64,000 nt of DNA, taken from positions 558,001-622,000 of the forward strand of contig JAACJP010000007.1 of NCBI GenBank assembly GCA_013368375.1. The letters are read 5' to 3'. Positions 23,901 through 33,209 of this stretch are shown here, in pieces. How positions within the stretch are numbered: the stretch's first letter is position 1; every line of letters begins with the position of its first letter. Below the pieces are notes generated by a model. The model made no database searches, was not told where the DNA came from, and worked only from the letters and a program-made list of their open reading frames with translations. The DNA is from Tricholomella constricta (lineage: Eukaryota; Basidiomycota; Agaricomycetes; Agaricales; Lyophyllaceae). A program made the translations under genes and the position numbers.

Positions 23901-24881
23901 GATGGAGGAGGAAGACGAGGCCGAGGTGAAGGTGTTCGCGGATGGGTCGGGACTGGATGGGAAGGTGGGGGCAGCGGCGGTGCTGTACAGGGGGGGGAGG
24001 ATGAAGTCGGCGATGAAGTACAGGCTGGGCTCGACGAAGGCACACACGGTCTACGAGGGAGAGTGCGTAGGGGCCCTCATGGGCCTAAAACTCATACAGA
24101 AGGAACGCGATGTCCCAGAGGCATCGATGTATATCGACAACCAGGCGACAATACGGGCGACAGGACTAATAGTACCGAAACCTGGCCACTATATCGTGGA
24201 TGCGTTCCACGGGGACCTGATAGAAACAAGGAAGAAACACCGCTGGATGCGGCTTACGATACATTGGATACAGGGACACTCAGAAAATACAGGTAACGAT
24301 CAAGCAGACGAATTGGCAAAGGAAGCAGCGAAAGGTATGGTCAGTGGCACCGCGGTACTCCCCCCCTCCTCCAGGCTCCCCTACCCCGGAGCAAGTCGGC
24401 GATGCGACAGGCGTTTTACGCCAAGCTCAAAGCAGCGGCAACGGAAATATGGACCTCATCACCCCAATTCGCAAGGATGCGGCACACAACACCCGAAACG
24501 GCCCCATCCAAGAAATATGTAATGATGATTAAGAAGCTGCCCCGAAAACACGGAAGCCTCCTCACCCAGCTACGAACGGGACACGTACCACTGGCAGCAC
24601 ACCTCTTCCGAATCAAAAAAGCCGAGTCCCCGACATGCCCGGCCTGCCGCGAATCACCCGAAACAGTCCACCACTACCTAATGGAATGCCCGGCTCACCG
24701 CAACGCACGCAACATACTCCGGGCGCAAACGAAACAAAGCGCACGCTCCATACACAAGCTCATATCACGCCCGGATAACTTCCCGGCCCTCTTCGACTTC
24801 ATAGCCACGACTGGACGCTTCCGATCGGTGTTCGGAGACATGACACTACCACCCCGAGATGACCTCGAAGACCGCGCTTAA
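20906..24881 (+). pseudogene. LINE ORF2 (endonuclease, reverse transcriptase, RNase H), broken
   Basis: APE-type endonuclease at the N-terminus: WQQNINRS, LIQEPYID, MGDFNRHHPLW and the TDHYPI ending. An in-frame TAG at 22247-22249 separates it from the reverse transcriptase (HKATWSGTVPNSL, LFLDVKGAFPSV, QGDPFSV, catalytic LLFVDDAAI), which is in the same frame. A frameshift near 23675 leads into the RNase H domain (VFADGSG, YEGECVGALMGL, YIDNQATI, HWIQGHSENTGNDQAD), and another in a C run at about 24360-24366 leads into the C-terminal CPACRESPETVHHYLMEC motif. Catalytic residues of all three enzymes are still present. Domain order with RNase H and the overlap with ORF1 fit the Tad clade. Confidence 0.88.
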
Positions 24882-25195
24882 GACCACGACGACCTCCACC
24901 ACACGCTGCTTTCCTGAAACCTTTTTCGATCATGCTGACGTTGCCCCAAATAGATGAGTGCCCCCCGCGCGATATCCTTACAAACGCGCGGCCACATTAC
25001 TATACTTACCTACATATATTTCACCACTAACACCGGCCTTGTAGCCACTATTATCAGCGCATTGAGCGCTTCGAGGGAGCCCCGGCTCCCTCCAAGTGAT
25101 TGCATCGACCTACGAACATGGGAGCCACTAACTAGACGGTCATTTACACAGTACGAGATTCCCTTACATATGGCTAGCCACACCGGGGAATATCA

Positions 25196-25228
<33 letters not shown>

Positions 25229-26361
25229 CAAAGGAGGAGGTGGGTGACCGACCACAACCACAACGGCTCGTCGTCTGGTTTCATGATGAATCCACGTTCT
25301 ACGCACATGATCGTCGCAAGAAGCGCTGGGTCCACAGCTCAGAGAAAGCAGTCCCTCGTGCAAAAGGTGAAGGGGCGTCACTGATGATTGCTGATTTTGT
25401 TTCTGCCGACTATGGATGGTTACATTCTCCTGATGGGACGGAATCAGCGCGCGTGGTTTTCAAGGCAGGAAAATCTCGGGACGGGTACTTCACAAATGTC
25501 GAAATCATCGCACAGACCGAGCACGCGATGGACATTGTTCAAAAACACTATCCGAATGACCAGCATATTTTTGTCTTTGATAATGCAACAACTCACACAA
25601 AAAGGCCGGCCACTGCCCCCTCTGCCTCCAGGATGACCAAAAATCCATCCACAAAGTTTGGCGCCGAGGTCACTGTCATGGTGGATGGAAAAGTTCAGTA
25701 TTGTGCAAATGGAAAACCTCAGAAACGCACCGTTCCCATGGGACCTGGCCATTTTGCGAATGGATGGCCACACTATTTCTATGATGAGGATGGGGTGTTC
25801 AAAGGAATGACGAAGATACTGGAGGAACGTGGCCTTATCATGGAATCGAAGCTTAATGCATCATGCAAAGGCTTCAAGTGCGCAAAGGGAGCGACGGCAT
25901 GCTGCCAAAAGCGCGTGCTGTACAACCAGCCTGACTTTGCGGACCAGGAATCGGCGCTCGAGATTGCATGCAAGGCACGAGAATTTGAGGCCATCTTCTT
26001 GCCCAAATTTCACTGCGAGCTCAACTTCATTGAGCAATGTTGGGGCCATGCGAAGAGGGTGTACCGCCAGGTCCGCCGTCGTCAAGGGAAGATGATCTCG
26101 AGAGGATTGTCTTGAAATCACTCGAGTCCGTTTCTGTGGAGACAATGAGAAAGTGGGTCTCCGAGATCTCATCAGAATCATTGATGGATTGCTTACCAGA
26201 CTTCTCACAGATATGCCCGTCGCTCGAGGCGCTTCATTGATGCATATTTCCATGGCCTTGATGGGAAACAGGCTGCGTGGGCATCAAGAAAGTACAGAGG
26301 TCATCGTGTTCTGCCAGAGACACTGATGGGAGACCTCTTAAAAGCAGGGATTTGAACAGTA

Positions 26362-26535
26362 CTTTATTACAGTCATTACATGTCAGTCTACTACACATGT
26401 AGCTCAATAGAATCCTGTCAATCTACTTGATAATTACTGTTCTCCTCGATGCAAATGATCGATGCGCGCGGGTAGAATCAGATCATGTGCATCTGCTTAC
26501 CCCTCATCACACATCAGTCACACCACCTGACAGTG
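26362..26535. other. 3' noncoding part of DDE transposon
   Basis: Between the transposase stop and the right terminal inverted repeat; no frame of interest. Confidence 0.4.
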
Positions 26536-26559
26536 GATGGGTATGAATTACCTCTACCT
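26536..26559 (-). repeat. Right terminal inverted repeat of the DDE transposon
   Basis: Ends GAATTACCTCTACCT before the duplicated TA. Reverse complement of the left end with three mismatches. Confidence 0.85.
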
Positions 26560-27024
26560 TAGAATAAATATTAGCACTGGCTTGTTGCATTTTAGTCAGA
26601 GTGAGGTTGTGAACACATTGAACAGAGTCATAGTACTCCAGCAATATCTGCCACAATGCCTCAAGCTTTCTCACAGATACTGCGATAGTTGGAGAGGGGA
26701 CTAGGTGGATATGGAAAACACAAAGTGGATATATGCACACCAAAAGTGGATGAGAGAAGAGACACAAACAAGGATGACTGTGCTACTATTTAGGGTTTCT
26801 GTAGACAATGTGACTGATGTATATGTGTATTCATATAATATCATCTAAATATATTGCTTCAATTGTTTGTAAACTCTAACCTTAATGGTGTTGGTAATTT
26901 TTATGTGTTATATGACTCATTAGTCCTGTATTTTTGTTGTTTTATACGGCTTAATGGTCTAGTAGCATGATATATGGAGGAGACGCGAGTCCGCTCTTTG
27001 GCTACAGATCATGTGATATTCTGG

Positions 27025-27037
27025 CCAGCCCTAAACT
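27025..27037 (+). repeat. Boundary motif CCAGCCCTAAACT, copy 1
   Basis: One of four copies (also 28789, 33166, 36118). A CACGTG or CATGTG lies 9-10 bases upstream each time. Marks the left side of FAP1 fragment A. Confidence 0.7.
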
Positions 27038-27124
27038 AGTCGTCTGCCTGTTGCTGCCCTCTCGTGCCATCAGCTGCTTCTCCTTGTACGACGTGCAAGG
27101 CACCCTTGCTATCCGGTGTGCTGC

Positions 27125-28370
27125 AAGACAAGAACGGTCAGGATTGTCCCCGAGGTGGGTGTAGGGAAGGAACGCAGTGGGCTGTATGAGTGCGAGAAAA
27201 CGGCGTATGCTCAGCTCTTCGTGAGGTTGCTATTCATTCTCCTTTGTTGCTAATACTGCGTACACAGATGCAGCGTACTTACCGATGCCCTCGTCCACTG
27301 CCATGAGGTCATTCCAGTGCTACAAAGACCCGACTGTATCGAAACAGGGCGCGTAAAGGCTGCCGTGCACCGCGTCTTGTGGCGAGTCGTGCAAAGTTTG
27401 GTATGTCACTTGTATCCTCTTCACAGCTTGCTGAACTTCTTTATCTTTTGCATTGTCTAGTCTCCCGGCGCGCTGTGCCTGCCTTGCCATGCTCCGTCAA
27501 GCTGCCCAGAAATGCACAGCCCTCGTTACCTTTGCCTGCCCATGTGGGTGCCTTTGTCAGTCTGTCCATTGTGGTCGCAGCTCGAAAACGCCCGCCGGGC
27601 GCCAACAGGCCGCGCCCAAATGCAACAATGAATGTGCAATTGCGAAGCGAAATGCATGGCTAGTGGATGCCCTAGGCATTAACACTGAGTTGAGGGAGAA
27701 GACGGCTCTGGTGACGTACCACGATGAGGTTGCTGGATTCGCCTGCGCAAACTCCAAATTCTTGGTTGTGGTGGAGAAGGTGTTTGATGAGTACGTTCTC
27801 AGTTCGTTTGGTAATCGTTACGGTCATTCTCATGGTGTCGTTTCATTTAGGTTTGTAATGTCTCAGAAGAAGACGCAGGTACTGCCCCATATGCCTCCTG
27901 AACGAAAGAAGTTTGTTCACAATGTATGTTTTTTGAGGTTATCTTTATGAACATCTTTCATTGACGACCTCGCAGCTTGCAGCCGTCTATAGGATGAACA
28001 CTCAGATGGTAGACCAGGAGCCCCACCGAAGGTTAGTGCTTCATATTCCAACCAACATTTGATCTCAGCCAACTCACAACCCATCAATCAGTGTTCTCCT
28101 CCTCCGCCGCCTTGATAGACGTATTCCCACTCCCCTTCTATCCAGCACCATCGCAGCCTCAACTCCTACACCATCGAACCTCGGCAAACTTGCAGATCTA
28201 CGCATAGCCGCAGCCCCCTCATGGCGTGCCAGTCCTACCCCGTCAGTGCTCAAACAAAGCGCAGTGGACGTCCCGTTTGACATCGGCGGCAGCGATCTCA
28301 CCCTCAGCATCAGCCGTCGTCACAGTCTGCCCATCCAATAGCGAGCACGAACGTCACGAAAACAGTTTGG
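27125..28370 (+). pseudogene. FAP1/NF-X1 gene fragment A (R3H end)
   Basis: A truncated, rearranged copy of the gene at 61623-57953. It starts with the segment equivalent to 'GVGEERGGL', carries the same secondary junction as fragment B ('gcgagaaaacggcgtatgctc'), skips most zinc fingers, and keeps the terminal CPCG finger (27530-27600), the R3H region (TYHDEVAGFACANSKFLVVVEK, 27715-27790) and the VYRMNTQMVDQEPHR segment. Introns are kept at the same places as in the long gene, so it arose by DNA-level duplication, not retroposition. The lesions and the missing N-terminal half rule out a working FAP1 protein. Confidence 0.8.
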
Positions 28371-28383
28371 ATGTGCTGTATTC

Positions 28384-28617
28384 TTGGACACCGCTTGGGA
28401 CACGATCAACACGGAGTGCGACAAGCCTGCAATCTACTCGGCCAAATTTCACGCTATACTGGTTCGACTCTGCACACACTGTCCTCTCTACGAAGGTGCT
28501 TGGGATGCTGCTATTGACGACGATATTGACATCCCTCTTCCCGCCATGAACTTTAAGAACAACCACGATTCGCTGTACCATATCTTGAAAAACTTGGCGT
28601 CCAGAACCATTGCATAG
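28384..28617 (+). other. Short open frame, unrecognised
   Basis: A 77-codon stretch beginning with Met (AWDTINTECDKPA...) and ending at TAG 28617. It reads somewhat protein-like but I cannot place it. It may be a remnant exon between FAP1 fragment A and the DUF3435-like gene. Confidence 0.25.
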
Positions 28618-28788
28618 TATGTTCATACCTTTGTTGTAGCTCATCCTCTGACAATTCCTGAGGGCTTGGTGGTTGATTGGGCCTCCCAGATAGAAGACTA
28701 AGTAGAATCGCTGCCTTGCATTTGTATTGTATGCCAACTCCCAATTAGAATTATTGCCTTCACATGCCGTCTGCACGTGCCACTTTGA

Positions 28789-28801
28789 CCAGCCCTAAAC
28801 T
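28789..28801 (+). repeat. Boundary motif CCAGCCCTAAACT, copy 2
   Basis: Preceded by CACGTG (28774-28779). Lies about 130 bp upstream of the start of the DUF3435-like gene and right of FAP1 fragment A. Confidence 0.7.
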
Positions 28802-28828
28802 TGTGGCTCACTGGTCCTCGTCCAGTTT

Positions 28829-31800
28829 TTGCTTTTACAACTCTTGATGTCTACCAAGCATGTAAGTCTCATTCCATGTCATCCATTCCTTGACTCAAGG
28901 TCTCTTTATCCAGAGTCATTGTCGACCATGTCTGGGCGTCCGAGCAATCTCCCAGCGCCACTGGAAAACCGTCGTGTCATACCAGCGACAGTGCCATTAC
29001 CCTCTATTCCTGACAGTGGCCCTTCTCAGTTCAGGCCTCATTCACTAGAATCTCTTACAGCAGCACAAAAACTCACGTCCACAACTGTAATACCCCGCAC
29101 TGCAGGAAAATCAAAGAGACGCAACATCACTGCCGAAATGGCTCTCGTACATGGTGACCGGGCCAACATGCTTGTTTCCACAGAACTCTTTGCCCCTGTA
29201 TGTGCACCCTTCATCGCCGCTTCTACACGCCGCAGCCATGAGTCCATCCGTGTGATGTGGATACAATATTTAACGTGGTTCTATGCATCTGAAGAAGCTG
29301 CATGTGCAACATTGGACAAGGGCGCTGCACTCCCAGATGCTAAACTGGTCAAATCATTCATTATCCACTTGGCGGTGGCAGGAAGGTCAAATCTAGAGAT
29401 ACCTGGGGTGACAGGCTAGAGCTACGGAACTACCAAGGGAGTCATTAACACTCTTTTTGGCATGGTGCGTTATTTACCATATACCTCGACAGTATATACT
29501 GACAGCTGTGCATATTCTAGTTATACCAGTGCCAAGTCCAGGCACCTCCAGAAGGGTACAGAAGTGAAATTCGAGCAGTACGATACCTTGTTGTGAATTT
29601 GATCTTGACTAACTTGAAGAGCAGGAGATCAATCACTGGGCAAAAGAGGAGGGGCTCGTCACGACGATCAAGAATGACAAGTACATCATGAGGGAAACCG
29701 ATTATGTTGCCTTCCTTGCAGCAATTCTAGACCCTGCTATACGCTTATAGCAGGAGATGCAGTTTGGTTTCCTATGTCAACACCTACATATCTGATTTTT
29801 GGTTGCATCCAGAGGGTCCAGTTATGTTTTGTCATGTCCTTTTTATGGGAGTTTGGGTTTTGAATTGGCTCTTTCGGAGAGCCTCAAGAAGGACTGGGCT
29901 TGGCCCAATGCATGTGCTGGGGTGTACGTACAGAATTAACTTTTTATTATATTTCATATGTTCTGATGCCATACAGGACATTGAGATGCTCTTTACGGGA
30001 ATCTCCAAGTGGGGCCTTGAATGGACAGGATTTTTCACCTTTCACTGGATGAAAGGGATGAAGCAGGACACCAGCCAAAGGCACATTACCTTGTAGTCCC
30101 CTAGTCGCTGTCCTAACATTCCTTCTTCTTCTAGTACGAGGCAATCTCTTCATAGCTTGCTAGGGACTGATGGCTATCTGGATGGCCTGCTTCCCTTGCT
30201 GGTCTTGGGGTGTGAGAGGAGGATGTCCTGGCATGGTTTCAGGGGACGTTGAAACCTCCCCCGGCACCATATCAGCTGAAAGTCAAGCTTGACTTCAAAT
30301 TCACGTCAATCTTAAAGGCGCCCCATCAACCCAAGCCCGACACCCTTCCTCCAGAGAACAGACACCAGCAAGGGGTAGTGCGGTCCCAAATCCACAGATG
30401 TACAGGGCCCTGTCATCGACGGGACTCAGCAAAAGCATGAAAGCCGTCGCCCAGTTTCTTGGTTGGTGCTGTGAGTTTTTGACAATTTGTTATAGAAAAG
30501 TAGGCTAATTACAGCCCCAGATTTTGTGGTTAAATGCTTTCGCTATGCTTGGGCATCTAGAATGTTTGGAAAAATCTCTGATGTGAGTGTGGCCTCTAGT
30601 GCACATGATGCTACAATACTAAGTGGACTACAGACACATCTTAGATTCTTTCTTGGACATCAAATGTAACAGGGTTACAGAGTTGGGAACCTTGCTGTTC
30701 ACGCTAGATGTAAGCTTGACAAGTCTGTCGATTGCTATGTATAGGTGTATAAGGTTGTTTATACTTATTTAATATAATGAATTAAATAGTGCAACACCAG
30801 AAGGTGTTGCCAAACAATAGCGTAATCGTCTTGATAAGATACCATTAGATGACGGTAGTTGATAAGATAGTAAGCGCCCTTACATCGAAAGACCTCCATT
30901 GTCAGAGAAACGACATATCAGGCACCGGATAGGAATATAGACTTGACGGCGGCTTGACACAATAATTTAGCTAGTGACCTTTCAATCATTGACATGCATG
31001 CATCGGTATCCTGGAATGCAGGTGTAGAAGAGGAGCGGAAGCTTCCCCAGGTCATCCAAAGTCGGATAAGAAGATGCAGCAGCTGATCATAAACTTTGCA
31101 AAAGCCGACATTGCTGTCATGAAGGAGACAAGAATGTATTTTGAGGAGGCAATCAAAGTATATGTAATCGTCGTAAAGGTGAATATTTCACTCATGTCAA
31201 CTCTAGCATACCAACCCAACAGAAAAGCTGCAATGTATTAAGGATGCCGGAGACGCCTTTGAGCTGCTTGTACAGCAGTATAATGAACTGTATTTCAAGG
31301 TATGTTTGAGTTTAAATTACGTGCCCTCTTCTGATATAACATATGTGCAAGGCAAAAGCGCCAGAGGGGACAGAGGGACCACTCTCTGTTTCTTTGACTG
31401 CCAATTTGGAGGCTGCCGCTGCGGCGGAGGCTGCTCTCTCTGTTGTTGTTGATGACCAGACACGCACTGCCGCTGCTGTTTCAACATCTTTAACAGAAGA
31501 GATACCTGTTATGAGTGATGAGTGGCCGGGCGCATGCAGCACCTCGTCAACGACCTGTCCTCTGGCCATCCACTGGTTTTTCTGTCCTTGGAAAATGGCG
31601 GCAGCGAGGCCCGCTGGGGGATCATCCAATACTTCCTTGGTCGTCTGCAATTGGATAGCATGAAGGCCAGCAATATCTGTCCCTATTGTCAGCGCGACGG
31701 CGAGGTATTGCCTAATGGCAACGAGAATGTCAACTACAACAGAGACTGGAAAGACTACTTGCACGCTCACATCATCCGCTGCGAAACTTCCCGCTTCAAA

Positions 31801-32508
31801 GATACACGTCAACGCTGCACCTTTTGTGGCATTTGCGTCCCTCTGGAACCAGAAGAGGAGGTGATCAAGCACTATGAGAATTGTTATATTGAAGCAATCT
31901 CCAACATGTATCTTGCTTTTGACAATGGCGTGAATATGTAAGTTGATTCGTTTATTTTTGGAGGTTTATATTGCTGATAAGTGGCTGTAGAGGCATCAAG
32001 TTGCTGGATTGTATAAGGTATCATATAATTTCTGCCCCTTGTGTTTGCTGGAACCAGATGCAACATGGGCCACATGGATGCTGTAAGTTGCCAATTATTT
32101 CTCCAATTGATTATTTTATCTGATGCGCCTTACATAGGACTTGGGGAGGACTCAAGGATGTGTGTCGGCACTTGGTTACACATGGAAAACACAACAAAAA
32201 AATTTCCCTCACCAAGAAACTCCCGTGTTATTTCCAGGATTGTGTTCGCAGAAACAAAAATTAGCCACACTGACCCCGAGCATGATCACAGCACAGGCCC
32301 TGCCCTAGACCTGGAAGCAAGCACCAAAATTCTGTATCGAGAGGATGTGAACCTTTGCCGAGAGCTCAGAGGGAAGGACAAGGCTTACGAGGGAGAAGCG
32401 GACCCTTGGCTAGTGTGCTTGAAGGAGCACTGCAGAAAAAAGGTGGCGAGAGACAAAGACTTGGAGAAAACACGTCAAGATTGGAACAACAACTCAGATA
32501 GCAATTAG
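28829..32508 (+). pseudogene. Decayed DUF3435-like tyrosine recombinase gene with C-terminal zinc fingers
   Basis: Several frames in order resemble a Crypton/DUF3435 protein. 28928-29419: an N-terminal SAM-like region (RRSHESIRVMWIQYLTWFY) that runs on as 'YGTTKGVINTLFGM' past a TAG. 29618-29780: KEEGLVTTIKNDKY and YVAFLAAILDPAIR. 29965-30096: KDIEMLFTGISKWGLEW and KGMKQDTSQRHITL, similar to the catalytic-domain beta strands of DUF3435. 31080-31320: coiled-coil-like helices. 31522-31940: ICPYCQRDGE and CTFCGIC fingers. 32030-32260: CPLCLLEP...LKDVCRHLVTH, the C-terminal zinc finger layout of DUF3435. Intron remnants separate these. Many stops and shifts make it nonfunctional. The family assignment rests on pattern recognition and is uncertain; no catalytic Arg/Tyr set is confirmed. 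Confidence 0.5.
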
Positions 32509-32680
32509 GCACTTTTTTTCTATTGCAAGGTAGTACAGGTATCGTAAAGCAGCAGAATTACAGGCAGAGGTATTGAAACAGAGTCAAAGAATGACGTAAA
32601 GTCCTTGTGATTAGCAGTCAAATGAGTCACTGTGAGCTTGCGATGAGTGAGCATAAGCATCCTTCAGAGTGGCTTGAATA

Positions 32681-33112
32681 CACGTGGATCTGAATTTGAT
32701 GGAATAAATATTAGCACTGGCTTGTTGCATTTGAAGTCAGAGTGAGGTTGTGAACACATTGAACAGAGTCATAGTACTCCAGCAATATCTGCCACAATGC
32801 CTGAAGCTTTCTCACAGATACTGCGATAGTTGGAGAGGGGACTAGGTGGATATGGAAAACACAAAGTGGATATATGCACACCAAAAGTGGATGAGAGAAG
32901 AGACACAAACAAGGATGACTGTGCTACTATTTAGGGTTTCTGTAGACAATGTGACTGATGTATATGTGTATTCATATAATATCATCTAAATATATTGCTT
33001 CAATTGTTTGTAAACTCTAACCTTAATGGTGTTGGTAATTTTTATGTGTTATATGACTCACTAGTCCTGTATTTTTGTTGTTTTATACGGCTTAATGGTC
33101 TAGTAGCATGAT
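32681..33112 (+). repeat. Dispersed repeat R, copy 3 (most complete)
   Basis: Begins 'gtggatctgaatttgatgg', ends 'taatggtctagtagcatga'. Nearly identical to copy 2 over more than 400 bp. Follows the stop of the DUF3435-like gene by about 170 bp. Confidence 0.8.
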
Positions 33113-33165
33113 ACATGGAGCATATGCGAGACTGCTCTTCGGCTGCTGGTCACGTGAGTATTTGG

Positions 33166-33178
33166 CCAGCCCTAAACT
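33166..33178 (+). repeat. Boundary motif CCAGCCCTAAACT, copy 3
   Basis: Preceded by CACGTG (33151-33156). Left side of FAP1 fragment B. Confidence 0.7.
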
Positions 33179-33209
33179 AGCCGCCCGCCTGTTGCTGCAC
33201 CCTTGCTAT

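Larger units (their letters stand above)
18435..25240 (+). mobile_element. Tad-like non-LTR retrotransposon (LINE)
   Basis: 6.8-kb insertion with a 14-bp target duplication AACAAAGGAGGAGG at 18421-18434 and 25227-25240 and a poly-A tail (from about 25202) directly before the right copy. A 217-bp leader, ORF1 with CCHC knuckles, and ORF2 with endonuclease, reverse transcriptase, RNase H and a terminal Cys/His motif define the order. The 3' untranslated region is about 320 bp. It has one in-frame stop and about three frameshifts, two in homopolymer runs, so it is probably dead, or some lesions are sequencing errors. Confidence 0.9.
17200..26355 (+). pseudogene. DDE (DDE_3/IS630-Tc1-mariner-like) transposase gene, disrupted by a LINE and a frameshift
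   Basis: Exons: 17200-17322, 17378-18434 then, after the LINE, 25241 to about 26146, and about 26213 to the stop at 26353-26355. The N-terminus is basic (TRPSKRKL), followed by an acidic stretch with a three-fold 18-bp tandem repeat (GDPAPA, 17535-17584) and a helix-turn-helix-like region (TERTARNWLSRLGY). The catalytic core has the DDE triad in WFHDEST (first Asp, just after the LINE), FVFDNATTH (second Asp) and CELNFIEQCWGHAK (Glu). Across the LINE the frame joins exactly through the codon split by the duplication. A one-base loss near 26073 (before PPSSREDDLE) breaks the frame; the end (RRFIDAY, QAAWASRKYRGHRVLP) is otherwise well kept. The family is abundant in Agaricomycetes. Transposition would need intact copies elsewhere. 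Confidence 0.85.
16896..26559 (+). mobile_element. Tc1/mariner (IS630-like) DDE transposon carrying a LINE
   Basis: Terminal inverted repeats: the first 24 bases (16896-16919, AGGTAGAAGTAATTCATA...) match the reverse complement of 26536-26559 at 21 positions, and similarity continues inward for roughly 20 more bases. It is flanked by TA on both sides (16894-16895 and 26560-26561), the target duplication of this superfamily, and an empty-site equivalent is seen in the R copy near 32697. Without the nested LINE the element is about 2.86 kb and has one multi-exon transposase gene. Confidence 0.85.
16885..26972 (+). repeat. Dispersed repeat R, copy 2, split by a DNA transposon
   Basis: The first 11 bases (ggatctgaatttga then TA) are at 16881-16895 and the rest resumes at 26560 (TAgaataaatattagcac) and runs to 26972. 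The intact equivalent at 32681-33112 shows the junction uninterrupted ('gaatttgatggaataaata'). Confidence 0.75.
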
